From Bryum argenteum (lineage: Eukaryota; Streptophyta; Bryopsida; Bryales; Bryaceae), in NCBI GenBank assembly GCA_037043015.1, contig CM073325.1, positions 9,961,001 through 10,025,000 on the forward strand: DNA of 64,000 nt. The letters are read 5' to 3'. The notes under the pieces were generated by a model. That model searched no databases. It was not told the origin of the DNA and saw only the letters and a list, made by a program, of their open reading frames with translations. The translations under genes were made by a program, and so were the position numbers. Shown one piece after another: positions 10,913-22,957 of the stretch. Each line of letters begins with the position of its first letter. Position 1 is the stretch's first letter.

Positions 10913-11317
10913 AGCTCGCAGCAATTGAGAGAATGACGGTGTGCTCGGTTACACTGTGTATCTGATTGTGAGATTTGAAGCAGATTTCTTTCTTTCTTAA
11001 CGAGGCAATCTCTAGTTCACCCAAAATTACGGCTAGGTATTTGATCAGTTTCACTGACAGGGGTCAAAAGGAGTTGAACGAACTTCAACACCGTACTCGT
11101 TTGTAATAGTGATATATTATTAAAGGTCAATGCATGCAGAGTTACTGTTGAGCACAGAAAAATATATAAATTAGGAGGATGGGTAATGAAAAAGGAAGTG
11201 CACCAATATTTTCTCACCACGAGCACGGTACAATCCAAGAAAACGATCTGAAGTAGCTCATCTGCGCAATCTTATGTCCTTTCCTGGATCATGCATCTTT
11301 GAAACTCTGCCGACTTG

Positions 11318-12375
11318 TTGACCCCTAGTGTCGTAAGGTCTCAAAACTGCCTTAAAAACATCAAAACAGCCCTAGGCTATTCACATGGAGGTATGTTAAC
11401 CCCTAAGAGCCCAATCGACCATTTTATGGTCGATCCCGATTTTTGAGGAGCTGTACCTGGATAAAAAAAGAATTTTTTTGGAATTATTTTTTACGTTCCA
11501 AAAGTTTGGTAAGTTGGGAACCACATCCAATTTACAGAACTCTGTTTGGATTCATAGATTGTTCATAATAAGCCTTCAAACACAAACAGGGCAAAGTTTT
11601 GTTAGTGTAAGAAAACTTACTATTTTGGGAAACTAATAAGGTTCCTCACAGGTTACTTGTGGCCTCTCTTCATGTTATCATATAATATGTGATTTTAGCC
11701 AATCATAGCAATTTTCAATTACTAATAATAGAAATTACATTTTATATTGATTTTCAAAGTTTTACTCTCTTTATTTAATTACTAAAGAAATCTTACTTAT
11801 TTTAGGAAATTAACCGTATAGATCTAATTTAGGGTTTAAGGTCTTTATACTATCTTTGGAGCGCTACTTCATAAGGGTTACCAAATTCATATTTTATAAC
11901 ACATCTAAGTTTTTCTTCAAACCCCTCGGGCCTTTAGGGGTTAAAATGCACATACAAAGACTGGTCTTTGACAATAAAATTCTGGGATTGGAATTCAAAC
12001 GGTGAGATCCTACCTTGGTATCTCTTCTACATGTAGAAAAACAAAACTCAGGAAAAAGTAAAATCTGAATTTTTTGGTAAAATTTTGAAGTTTCTGCAAT
12101 CTAATTGATTTTGGGTAATTAGATTTTGAGTATAGATGAGCATATACTGCAGTTTGGGCAGTTTTGGGAAAATTTTGAATATTTCTTTTAAAACTTCAAC
12201 CATGAATATTTTCCAAAATGTGAAGAAATTTAAGCTTGCAATGACTTTTCGAAAGATACTGAAAAACTCTCAATGTGCAAAAAAATTCTAATTCATATAA
12301 TTTATAATTAGTTGATGAGGGCATGACTAGAGTCAAATTGACCGTATTAGATTTCATTTTGACATTAGGGGTTAA
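11318..12375. mobile_element. piggyBac-type MITE, outer copy
   Basis: The left end is TTGA-CCCCTAGTGTCG (11318) and the right end TGACATTAGGGG-TTAA (to 12375). These are inverted repeats next to a TTAA-like target. Another TTAA element (11396-11944) is nested in it. The ORF at 12196-12441 shows no recognisable product. Confidence 0.65.
11396..11944. mobile_element. piggyBac-type MITE, nested copy
   Basis: TTAA-CCCCTAAGAGCCC at 11396 and GGGCCTTTAGGGG-TTAA ending at 11944 form the ends. It is 549 bp with both targets and has no coding potential. It sits inside the element at 11318-12375 and is therefore the younger insertion. Confidence 0.75.
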
Positions 12376-12623
12376 ATACTTAAATGGCACATAATGGTCC
12401 TTATTTGAGCTGTTAAAGTGGTCTTTGTTTAATGGTGCCAAACAAGTGTAGTCCTTCCATGTAAGTACACATCAAGCACATAGGATCATATGACATTGTA
12501 ATGAATAAATTGGTCAAGAAAATAGAAAATCTAAAGTAGAAATTCTTTAGTCTTTGCAATGTACTTAAATAAGTTATGGTGAAAATAGAAGATTAGGTAA
12601 ATATTCTTTAGCTGTGGTGATAC
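12376..12623. other. Spacer, no feature seen
   Basis: A short AT-rich gap between two TTAA elements. Nothing recognisable. Confidence 0.5.
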
Positions 12624-13601
12624 TTAACCCTAAACGTCCCCAATGTCGTTTTTCTACATTTTGGATGGAGGGCAGAAACTTTGAAGAGCCATAACGCCTT
12701 CATCGAAACTCCGTTTTGGATGAAATCACTTGTGTTGGGTTCCAAATCAAGTCTAGTTTGTGTTGTAAAATTTGCAAGCCCATACAATAAATTATGAATT
12801 AATGGAATGCACTTTAGTGAAGACAGCTCTTGTTTTTGGGTTTCCAAGCATGGGGCATGTATTACCATTGCAAGCCAATTTTGTGAGATTAAAAATAGTT
12901 TTTCATGATTTTTTTTCATGGTCATGATTTTAAGGTGATTTTTAACAACTTTGTAGTGAGAAGTTTTTTGATCCAAATGATTTTGCTATTGGATTTGCAA
13001 TGATGTTTTGTCAACAAAAAAAGTGAGAAAATGGATGATATTTGAGGAGCTATATCTCCTTCATCCACCGTTGGATTTCAACTTAATTTTTTGGAATGGC
13101 CTCCAATTAGAGTCTAGTCTAAGTGGTAGAAACCTTAACAAGATCGAAGATGCTTTGAAGAGAAGGCATGAAATTGAATGCAAAGGGTCTAGTTTTGGAC
13201 TATTTTTCCTTTGTAAATTTTTCGGCAGTTTTTACCATTGCATGGCTTTTATTTGAGCCAAGAAATTTTTTTGATGAATTTTTGTTGGGTAAAGGACTTA
13301 TCAAGATGAAGGTGAACATCTTTCTAGTTGGTGACTTTTTCATTGCAATAGGTATATTGGTAGCATTTCCACCTCAAAGTGAAAATGATGAAATTTTGCA
13401 GTTTGTTTTTAGTATTAATATGTTATGATCTCCCGATCTATAAGGCCTCATGACTCAAATTTTGGTCCACATGATCTTCGATAAGTCTATTACAAGTTTG
13501 TACGGTTGAGATCTTAATAGCTTCTCTTCATTTTCATCTATGACGATTTTTATGAAAATGTGCTTCTCTGCTAAAAATAGGCTGGGACGTTTAGGGGTTA
13601 A
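12624..13601. mobile_element. piggyBac-type MITE
   Basis: TTAA-CCCTAAACGTCCC at the left and GGGACGTTTAGGGG-TTAA at the right, 978 bp. ORFs at 12608-12976, 13008-13256 and 13168-13428 lie within it, have no recognisable domain, and align with decayed copies elsewhere (9270-9888; 61540-61850), so I do not call genes. Confidence 0.75.
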
Positions 13602-14480
13602 TCCCCAAAATTCCAAGCGTTTTTTTGACCTAAAACAGAAACTGCTATTCTTTACCATCTTGTTATAATTGAGGTATGGATAAATTGATTGGTTTAAAGT
13701 TTTTTAATTTGTACTTTCAAGTGTAGGGTCTTAAACCTATCTTCTATCAAAAATACCCCAAAATTTTCCATTTGTCGGATCTATACCATTTGTGAAATCA
13801 TAGAGTTCGAAGTTCATGCAGAACTTCATTTTGGCATTCTCTGAAGACAGAGTCTCCGGAGAGAGGCTTGATGATTGTTACCCCAAAACTTCTGCTCATA
13901 TACTTTTCCTTGTAGTCAATCAAGTTGAGTATGCTCATACAAAATTTAAATATCTCATTTAATTGGCTCTTCAAATGATAATACACAATTATGTGATTAA
14001 CATAATTAAATCATGTTAATCATATTTTTTCAAGAAAAAGTATGAGCGGTAAGTAGGTACCTCTATAAGTATTTGAATTTTAAACATATTAATTCTTTTC
14101 TAGAAATATTCATAGATTTTGAATTTTGACAATTTTTTGAAAGAAAAAGATGTAAAATTACCAAAAAATCCAAAACTTGGCGTTGTTAATCTTGAAGGCT
14201 GTCCTTGTGGAATCTATAGAAGCTATAAGTTAGGTCACTTGGAGATTTGAGTAGGACTTTAGACTAGGAACTACTTCCAAAGGCAAAAAATTTGATGAAA
14301 TGTTCACTTTAGAAGTTTTTTTCTGCCCTATTTGCTTGAAAACAAAAATTTGTGTTGACCTCCAACTGTCCTTGTGTGTTTCTGGAAGTATAATACTTCA
14401 AAAGTGCTATTTTTACCACATGCAATTTATAGTGTAAGGAGCATGGAGGAAAAATCCTCAGCAAAAATATCACTTTTAAC
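13598..14480. mobile_element. piggyBac-type MITE, right end unclear
   Basis: It starts at the TTAA shared with the previous element and continues TCCCCAAAATTCCAAGCG. The interior matches the element at 49740-50692, for example GCTTGATGATTGTTACCCCAAA and a following ATCAAGTTGAGTATGCTC. The homology fades near 14480 and no GGGGTTAA end was found. Confidence 0.55.
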
Positions 14481-15349
14481 CTATTACACCTTTCAACGAC
14501 GACGTTGGAAGTTAAAGTAACTATAACTCAAGAATTGGACATTGACTAGAATTATTTATCACATACACCTTGTTATATGAGGAACATTCAATAATACTCT
14601 TGAACAACGGGCGGTGGTCCTATTGGGGTGTCCAAAAGGACTGTCCCAGTGAGAAATTCCTCTCCCCCCGCCATTTGGACCACAATACCATAACTTTGCA
14701 ACATGATTCCAATGTGTGACTTCTGAAAAGTAGGTGCATCTATTCATGTAGTTTAGTTTTATTTTTTAAAAAAGTGTATTTATTGATCATCTACTATTCC
14801 ATATCCGTCCTTTTAACAATATATCCGGAATTGTCCCAGTTTAGAAAAATGGCTAAAAGGAGTGAAACGGACAAGTTTTTAATATGCCACTTCCATGAAA
14901 CTTGTGGTGGTGGTAAATGAATGTATAATGGACATACTTTTACCAACGCAAAGTGTTTTGTCCAAATAAGTGCATTACTAGGAATTTTCTAAAGTGGGTT
15001 TTTTCATGTTAATTCACACAATTGAAAATGCTTATGAAAATACCACTTTGAGTGATTTTTTTTTGCAATAACATATGAAAACTACCATACGTAGGTGCTC
15101 ATGATTGCCAAATTTCCAAGTAAGCAAAAAATCATAATATGTAGTCACAACTTAATTTAGTCCGGAAAAGGAAAGCAAAAGGATTGAGGCATTCCGGATC
15201 ACTATATGGGTGTGAAAAGGGTTGAGTGTAAGGAGAGAACTTGGGTTCTTGCCAGGACTCATGATGACTTAAGTGATGGAGGAATGGGAGGGAAAATACT
15301 TAGTCAAGGACAATGAGTGCTCTCAAGGTGGAGGGAATGGGAGGGAATG
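14481..15349. other. No gene seen
   Basis: An AT-rich spacer. Short open frames such as 14559-14747 have no recognisable content. The last 100 bases contain GGAGGGAATGGGAGGGAA-like words that belong to the tandem array continuing after the mariner-like insertion. Confidence 0.5.
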
Positions 15350-15351
15350 TA

Positions 15352-16288
15352 CAGTCGGGTACAAAAAAAATTCGAATTGCATTTGAAGGTCGTTTTTGAA
15401 AAAAGTTTGGAATGTGCTTGTATACACAAAAATGATCGGAATTGCAATCTGTTAAAGATGTTGGAACCACGTCAGAGTGTTTTATGCTATCATTGAAAAA
15501 AAAGTGCTTCTTTTTTGTAAAATTGTTCAAAGAACTAAAACTTTACATGTTCCATCCATAATTGACCATTGTCGCTTTGTGCTTCAATTACAATGTTCAT
15601 TTTCACTTGCAAAATTGATATGAGTGCCATAAGTTGTTCTTTAGATACTTGAGCTCATTGTTGAATGTTCAAAAATACTTGCTCCCTCTAAACTTTTAGT
15701 TGGAGTAGTTTCGTGATAAGTTTCCTGATCAACACTTAAGGTGGGAAATTGAACTCTGATTTAAACTTGGCGAGAATGCTAAAAGAATTTGAGTTTGGCA
15801 ATGAGCTTATGAAATTAATGACCCTAAATTTATCAAAACATCCTTTAAGTCCTTGTAGGACATTCCTAGTGGTGTGAATGGCTTCACAAAGTTTGAGAAA
15901 AATTGAATAGTTACAAGCACATTCTAAGACATTCCTCCTACCCAAGAAACAAACAAGGAACGTATCAATGATTCATTAAGCATGGGCTCAAGTATCTAAA
16001 GAACAACTTATGGCACTCATATCAATTTTGCAAGTGAAAATGAACATTGTAATTGAAGCACAAAGCGACAATGGTGAATTGTGAAAGGAACATGTAAAGT
16101 TTTAGTTCTTTGAACAATTTTACAAAAAAGAAGCACTTTTTTTGCAATAATAGCATAAAACACTCTGACGTGGTTTCAACGCCTTTTACAGATTGCAATT
16201 CCGATCATTTTTGAGTATACAGGCACATTTCAAACTTTTTTCAAAAACTGCCTTCAAATGCAATTCAAATTATTTCTGTACCCTACTG
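15352..16288. mobile_element. Mariner-like MITE with long TIRs
   Basis: The ends are CAGTCGGGTACA and, inverted, TGTACCCTACTG, flanked by TA at 15350-15351 and 16289-16290. The inverted repeats run about 300 bp on each side (for example TGCTTCAATTACAATGTTCA inverted near 16035). TA targets and CAGT ends fit Tc1/mariner-derived MITEs. The element lies within a GGAGGGAAT-rich tandem array. No transposase is present. Confidence 0.75.
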
Positions 16289-16315
16289 TACATAATTGGA
16301 CATGATGTGGAGGTG

Positions 16316-16490
16316 TGAGGTGAAGGGAAAGGGTGGGAATGTAACCGATTAGACATGTAGGACTTTGAGGTGGAGGGAAACGGGGGGAATTCCTATGATT
16401 GGGCATGTGGAACTATGAGGTGGAGGGAAACGGGGGGAATTCCTATGATTGGGCATGTGGAACTATGAGGTGGAGGGAAAGAGAGGGAGG
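16316..16490. repeat. 50-bp tandem repeat, about 3.5 copies
   Basis: The unit begins TGAGGTGGAGGGAAACGGGG and recurs at 16316 (diverged), 16366, 16416 and 16466 (partial). The copies at 16366 and 16416 are nearly identical. Confidence 0.85.
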
Positions 16491-16629
16491 TTGTTTGGTT
16501 GGCCAAATTATGTGAGAGGTTAAATTTTAAATTAAAATATTGCAATGAAAATGGAGGTTATTTAAATATACCAATAAAAAATGTGGGTATTGTGAAGGAA
16601 TTTTTCATGTTTTTATTTTTTAAAAAGGA

Positions 16630-17175
16630 AATTAACAATAAAAGAACAAAGAATTGAATAAAAGAAATAAGATTCAAATGTCAGAGAAAAGGTATTTGAA
16701 AAAAAATATAAAAATAGTCAAGAACAAAAGGAAAGGGTGTTACAAATGGAAAAGAAGGGAATTAAAAATAAAAGAAAAAGAAATAGAAAATAAAAGAAAT
16801 AAGATTCAAATGTAGTAGAAAGGGTACTTAAAAAAAAAGAAAAAATATAAATAAGAACAAAAGAGAAGGGTACTACAAATGAAAAAGAAGGGGATTAAAA
16901 ATTAAAAAAAAAAAGAAAAAGAAAATAAAAGAAATAAGATTCAAATGTAGTAGAAAGGGTACTTAAAAAAGAAAAAAATAATAATTAAGGACAAAAGAAA
17001 AGGGTACTACAAATGGAAAAGAGGGAAAATTTTATACTGAGTAGTAAGGTTATTAAAGGTAAAAGAATGGGATGTACAATAAGTGGAAGTGAGAATGTAG
17101 AATTAAAAGAAAAAGGGTGTTAAAAATAAAAGATTAGGATACTACAAATTAGAAAAGGAGAGGATTCTAAGAAAA
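16630..17175. repeat. Purine-rich tandem repeat, about 120-bp unit
   Basis: At least three copies of a unit containing AAATAAGATTCAAATGTAG, then AGGGTACTTAAAAAA, then AAGGGTACTACAAATGGAAA. The plus strand is almost all purine over 500 bases. No coding content. Confidence 0.8.
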
Positions 17176-17731
17176 GATGAGGGTACTAACAATAGACATT
17201 TTATTTAACATCTTCATCTAGGCTATCCAAAATTGCAAAATCCATTTCAACTTTCTTGGATCCTTAACCCCTAAAAATCGAGGAAAGCCGAAATGGCTTT
17301 TTGCTGTTTTGGGCATCTTCGTTTAGTGCGTTAAAATGCGATTTTGGTGTCAAATTTTTTTGTGGAGATGGGAAATTTGATAAAGTAGGTGTGGTAAAAA
17401 TTGCAATCCTAGATTCCTTTTTTTGTGGCTTGTAGAGCATTTTTTTGTTTTCGAGTCCAAATCGGGCAGAACAGGCTTACATTGTAAACCAATGAGAAGA
17501 GGGGGCGCACAGTAGGCAGCATGGACGGTCATCTAGGGAGATTGAGCAGGGGTAGGGGGTTTAGAGAGGGGTTTAGCACTAACCCATGATTCTTCAAGAT
17601 CATGGGACAGTAGTTGGCCAACTACCTCCTAATTACAATTTTCGTTAGTGTAATAGGAACCTCAATAAACCAACGTTCAAATTCACATGACAGTTGCAAA
17701 TTGAGACTTTGAATTCAAAGATCCAAGCGCC

Positions 17732-18331
17732 TTGTATATTTCAAAGATCATGGCAAACATACAGTCTCTTTGCAATGTCGCATTAGGCACCTTCATACAA
17801 GCTTCTGAGCATGAGATAGTGGGGGAACATGAGATTGCTATATGCACAACTTTGAGTGAGGGTCCAACAACTGTGTGCAGTGATGACAGCATACATGTAG
17901 TGCATGAGATTTGTCAAATTGATCAGTTCAAGGGGAGGGCGGTTTTCGACAGTAGACTTGGCAGATCCAGAACAACTGAGAGGTCGGAGGGCAAGGATCG
18001 AAGGCCCTGCAACGTCGAAGGAGGAGAACCTGCGAACTTGAATCTTCGAATGCGAGCAAAGATCCAAATGAAATGGAGCAATTTGAAGGAGCTTCGGTCC
18101 GACCCCTCGCCGAGAGCCTGGTTGCGGCGGAGGAGGACCGCCCGGCGGTTTTGGCGGCGGCGGCAAGGGGGGTCGGCAATGACGGGGTCCGGCAATGACG
18201 GGGTCCGGCGGCGGCGGGGTCCGCAACGATTCGGCGCACTCGCCACCGCAACACCTGTAGTGACGGGGGGATCCGACAAAGCGGAGCTTTCTCCCGCTTG
18301 CGGCAAAGGCTCTCGGCGGCCCAACGTGTAA
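17732..18331 (+). other. Open frame in piggyBac-like element
   Basis: A 199-codon frame that becomes GC- and Arg-rich after about codon 100 (repeated GGCAATGACGGGGTCC at 18173-18205). No domain is recognised. Strongly skewed composition makes long chance frames likely on both strands here, so I do not call a protein. Confidence 0.25.
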
Positions 18332-18761
18332 GTCTTCCTGCTCAGACACAATCTGCAAGGGCGATCTGCTCGAAGGTGGACTCGGCCACGGAGAAGACAT
18401 CAACAAAGGCGTCCAACAACAACTCGGGAAAAGAGATTTTCCGAGTCCAGCAGATGAACTTCGAGTAGGGGCAGCCAATCAAAGCCTCAAGCAAACTCAG
18501 ATACAAGATCTAGTACGGTTGCTTGATCAAAATTACCTACTTAGTCTTCCTATACGACGTAAGAGTAGAGCATGGCCAAAACAACCAATAGCAAGTAATT
18601 TTCGGCATCACTTCTACAGACAAGTAGCACACCTTCTAGGCTGGGTAGAACAGAAGAGTTTTGGAGAGGAGTTCACTCGGATTGTTAGATCCGTGTGGCC
18701 AGACAAGCAAGATGGAGAAGCGGAGATCTTCCAAACGCTCAAAAGAGGTAGGGAATTGTAA
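18290..18761 (+). other. Possible upstream exon in piggyBac-like element
   Basis: A frame of about 155 codons is open from near 18290 to the stop at 18759 without an early ATG. It includes the stretches DFPSPADELRVGAANQ and HFYRQVAHLLGWVEQKSFGEEF. Near its end a GTAGGG could be a splice donor, and TATCTTTGCAG at about 18831-18841 could be the matching acceptor. It may be a second protein of the element, an N-terminal exon of the transposase, or captured host DNA. The function is unknown. Confidence 0.3.
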
Positions 18762-18960
18762 ATTCATTCAATGATAATCAAAAGTTGGGATTCATGAGAA
18801 AGTTTGCAAAAATTCTCATGCCTACTTGTTATATCTTTGCAGATGGAATGGGATGGCATTCCTATAAGAAGAAGCAATAGACTACTACGAGAACCATCAC
18901 CAAGTTCTCCACCTCCCAACACCGGATTCAACGCCACCTGAAGCAACACAACAAACACAC

Positions 18961-19236
18961 ATGCACTGGGATGAGTTTCCAGATCTAGGTGGTGTGAATC
19001 TAACAATCCCATTGCCGGACACCGAATGCGATTTCAACCCTGAGTACTTACAATCTCAAGAAACTTTGCATGGAACTTACTCTAGTGATGAAAACGTCAT
19101 GGAAAGTGAGGATTCTGATCTTGAACGCCACGATGGTGGAGGGCTGGAAGCAATACTTTGGCCACCGAGCTCCTATTGCACTCTCAAAGCTATGGTATCA
19201 AACAACACAAGAGGCGTGGAGGCGGCGAGACCTTGA
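18961..19236 (+). other. Acidic open frame, possible transposase N-terminus
   Basis: A 91-codon frame starting MHWDEFPDLGG, rich in Asp and Glu, with MESEDSDLERHDGGG near the middle. Acidic low-complexity N-termini are usual in piggyBac transposases. Frames around 19158-19655 lie in a block of very high GC and are open in several registers by composition alone, so they are not called. Confidence 0.3.
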
Positions 19237-19713
19237 AAGGGAGTTGGGCGAGCGGAGAGGTGGTCTTTGGGCCATCAACGAAAAATGGATCAAGTCGAAG
19301 CTCTGGAGTTGGAGACGTCGACGCTGAGGGAGCGCAACGGATGGCTGCATGCGGCGCACGAGGAGGACGACGCCAGACAAGGCGCCGAGCCCGGCCAGCG
19401 TGGATCGGCAGAGGTGCCCAACGGCCGGCCAGCGGCCCGGCAAGAATCACCGGTGCGTTACCTTCCCCACCCCTTGCCCGCCAGCCCGACCGGCGGCCCC
19501 CGCCACACCTTGGCCCGCTGCCCCGGCCACGCGCCCCCGCCACCAAGCTCTCCTCTCGGCGGCGGCCGCCCGATCAAATGAGGCCGCCGAGGCTTTAGCC
19601 GGGCAGGCCAGCTGGTTGGGCGGAGAGGCCAACTGGGCCGTGGGGGCTCAATCACGAGCTTCCAAGGCGGAATTAGCGGGGAGGCCAGTGGGGGTCAGCC
19701 CCTTTGGGGTGAC

Positions 19714-21590
19714 GTGGAGGCTGACTTGGAGGTTGACTTCGAAGTTGGAGAAGAAGAGACTCCAGCAGGTTGTGACCCACTGCGAGACAACGCCTCTGCT
19801 CCTCCAGGTACGTATCCTTTACACATGAATGTGGATGACGGGGAAGATAATGATGTAGAAAATGAAATTATGATGCCTCACGATAATGGTGGAGGAAATG
19901 ACAGGTGAGAGACGATTCCAAACATAGAGAGTGAATCGATAGTGATGGAGATAACGAGAACATGGGATCAATTCATGAGCAAAGTGGGCTAAAATGGGAG
20001 TTTAGGGATGAAACATGGGGCAATACCAACTTTGCTTACAACCCACACCCCAACCCATTTAGTGGTCCTAGAAGAGGCTCCACAAGGAGATATCGCTCTC
20101 TGCCTTCTTTCCAACACTTGTTCTCTCTTTTTTGGACTATTGAGATTTTACAAAAAATTGTGGATGAGACAAACCGGTATGCCAATTGTCCAATTGATGA
20201 GAATGGAAACATTAGAGGTGGTCGATATTGGACTAATATAAAAATTTCTGAGCTTCAAGCCTTCATGGCTTTAGCTCTATACATGGGCTTGAAGCCACAG
20301 CCTAACTATTATACATATTGGATGGAAGACAAATTGTTCCATTGTCCTATTATTTCTGGAATTTTCACTAGGCAGCGGTTCCAGGAATTGAGGAGGTGTC
20401 TTCATCTAACTAATGTGGATGGAATTTCTAGAGGTGATGTGGGTTATGACAAAATAGGTCAAACCCGATGGCTAGTCAATGCTATTAGGGATCGTTGCAA
20501 ACTTGCGTGGTATCTTGGCAAACATGTAACTGTGGATGAGATGATGATACGGTACAAGGGTACCTATTCTCCCATCCGACAGTACATGCCCAAGAAGCCA
20601 CAAAAATGGGGTTTGAAAGTTTGGTGTCTTGCATGTTCTATTTCCAAATATGTTTGGAGTTTTGAGATATATTGTGGGAAGGAGGATGTTGTTGTTCCTC
20701 CACCGGTTCATGCAGATGGAGATGCTAGGCTTGCTAACAATGTAGTGGTTAGACTACTTGATGGACTTTGGAACATGTGGCATGTTGTGACTATGGATAA
20801 TTTTTTTCAGCATAGGTTTGTTTACTTCTCTTCTATCTAGAGGTGTGTATGCCACTGCACCGTGCGTGCGTGCAAACCGTGTGGGTCTCCTGTACTTTGA
20901 AGAATCTAGCAACTTTCAAGAACGTGGCTCGGGTACTATTGTGTGGAAAATGCATTTGAGCGGGACAATTTCTTGTGTCATGTGGAAGGACAAGAAACCC
21001 GTCCTACTCATTTCCACACATAGCAACTCTATTCGAGCTCCATGTGAGAGAGTTGTGACGAGTTCCTCGGCGCAATGGTCCTATCCGTGAGCTAGTGCGG
21101 ACATCACCGGTCTTATTGGAGTATACTACTCACATGCGAGGCGTTGACGTAGCGCACCAACCACGGGCCTCATAGTTGTTGTCGTGCGATCGATCGCACA
21201 AGTGGTGGCATAGGATTTTCTTTTTCTCTTAGATGTTTCATTGTCAACATGTACATCATTTACTTAGACTGTTGCGCAAATGTGAACGTTCACCGCCGAG
21301 TCCCGATCCCTCCCATGACTCACCTTCAGTTCAAGAAAGGTTTGTGTGAGGCATTATTGCGTGAATGGCCTATGAGAACCACTGAGCCTACTGACATTCC
21401 ACCACAACCACGGCGACCGGTTATTTGCACCCCATCTTATAGTAAGTTACGTCGTAAATGTGTGGTATGTAAAGTCAAGTCACCGCATTATTATTGCCAT
21501 AAGTGTGGCAACAAGTGGATGTGCCTTCATAGTGGATGCTATGAGAGGTGGCATACAGCGATTGCACAACAACGGGCGCGAAATTATTAG
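19714..21590 (+). pseudogene. piggyBac-like transposase, broken
   Basis: A DDE_Tnp_1_7-type transposase in pieces. 19714-19908 encodes an acidic N-terminal stretch. 19962-20840 (292 codons) is the longest intact part, with the first catalytic Asp in HVTVDEMMIRYKG (residue 192) and the second in VVTMDNFF (residue 279). A +1 frameshift near 20815 leads into LFTSLLSRGVYATAP, then GTIVWKMHLSG and DKKPVLLIST. The third Asp is readable in MRGVDVAHQ (about 21146), but stops and shifts interrupt this part. 21249-21590 ends with a Cys/His-rich domain (CVVCKVKSPHYYCHKCGNKW and CLHSGCYERWH), typical of the family C-terminus. All three acidic residues remain, but the frame does not. Confidence 0.88.
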
Positions 21591-21614
21591 TTTCAGGTAT
21601 GTGTTTCAATCAAG

Positions 21615-21762
21615 TACAATTTTTTCTTCTTTCAACATATTGCTACAATTTTTTCTCCTTTCAACAATTTTTTCTTCTTTCAACATATTGCTACAATTTT
21701 TTCTTCTTTCAACATATTGCAACAATTTTTTCTTCTTTCAACAACTTTTTCTTCGTTCAATT
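21615..21762. repeat. Pyrimidine-rich minisatellite
   Basis: Repeats of CAATTTTTTCTTCTTTCAAC, some with an added ATATTGCTA, about six copies just after the transposase stop. The open frames across it are by-products of the repeat. Confidence 0.8.
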
Positions 21763-21949
21763 TATATATGTTGGTCCTAGTAGCAAGACCTTATGATAAT
21801 CTAGGAAAAATATATCAAGGAATAGAAAAAACAAGGAAAACAAACAATAAAAAAACCAAGCCAAAAAAAATAATTTAAAAATAAATAAACTGCTAACAGG
21901 CCCAGTTCGATTTTCTCCCAACAGGCTCACAGTCTGTTCAGCCGAGCAT

Positions 21950-22225
21950 ACGACATGCCCGGTGGGAGGGGGGGTGCTTGTTTTCAGGCACTGCTGGACT
22001 TAGCGCCCGGGTACCGCCCCCGACGAGGTCCGGGTAACGACGTCACATCACGGCCGGGTATAGGGTCCTGGCGGCTGCGGAATCGGGGAGCTGCGGGATC
22101 GGGGAGCTGCGGCGGGATCGGGGAGCGGCTACGGGATCGGGGAGCGGCTGCGGGAACGGGGACGGGAGCGGCCGCATTGCCCAGCGCCTCCGAAGCTCTC
22201 ACAGCTGGTCACTGACAGCTCGGGG
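21950..22225. repeat. GC-rich block with minisatellite
   Basis: A block of very high GC in an AT-rich region. From about 22077 to 22168 it holds about five copies of a 15-18-bp unit of the type GGGATCGGGGAGCTGC. It lies between the transposase and the right end of the piggyBac-like element. No convincing gene. Confidence 0.7.
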
Positions 22226-22499
22226 GGTGGAGCCCAAATTTGGCCAGGGTCTTGATAGCATGTCATAGCCATAAAGGTGATTTGAGGGATCTCAGTACCT
22301 TTTCCAGCATGGGTCAGAGGGGTTGTGAGGGCACCCAATATTGCACACTTGCCCGGACTTTTTTAGGAGCCATTTCCTTAGTTTTACCCATGCAAAATGA
22401 TAAGTAAATGAGATTTTTGTATTTTTGGAATTTGTTTTAGCACAAAAATCACATTTGAGTCATAGAACAACTTCACCGTTGGGATTCTAGAAAAATAAA

Positions 22500-22957
22500 A
22501 TATTTTAGGTGCTATGAGCAAAATTGTGAAACCAAAGACTTTGCTACCTTTTAGACCTTCACCGCCTAAAGAATTTAGATGAAGGTCCTAAAATCACGGG
22601 GTGTCAAAAAAATTTTGCATGGAGGTGCCCAACTTAGTTTACTACATGAAAAAAAATGAGGGCAAAAAGTTTGGGGACACAATCTTCAACTCCCCCTTTG
22701 CACCATTTTGCCTTTGTCATTCGGGCAATGCCCAAAAAAACTTTTGCTGCAACTTTGAACGTTATAATCTCACGGACGATAAACATCCAACGGTTGAAAA
22801 TTTCATCAGTTCTTCTACAGAGGGTAAATTTCAAGATCCTACGGTTAGATGTCTAAAAAAAGAAAAAAAAACTGGTCGGACCCGCCATCTCCACAAAGTG
22901 GTCAAAAATGGCAGTTTCTGCATTTGGAGCTTCCAAAAACGGCTGGATTTTTAGGGG
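22500..22957. repeat. piggyBac subterminal region
   Basis: The right-hand 400 bp of the element match, inverted, the MITE at 49740. Shared words include CATGAAAAAAAATGAGGGCAA and TTATAATCTCACGGAC. The 117-codon frame at 22601-22954 resembles the frame at 49747-50235 (shared YMKKNEGK and YNLT.DKHPT), but both end inside the TIR, so this looks like conserved subterminal DNA rather than a protein. Confidence 0.65.

Noticed and set aside
17783-18478. 231-codon minus-strand frame with Pro/Arg runs
   Set aside because: It sits in a GC-rich block where all frames are open. No domain is seen, and the content is low-complexity.
22601-22954. 117-codon frame resembling the frame at 49747-50235
   Set aside because: Both run into the piggyBac-type TIR and follow a nucleotide-level match of subterminal DNA. 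Differences include stops and indels that do not respect codons.
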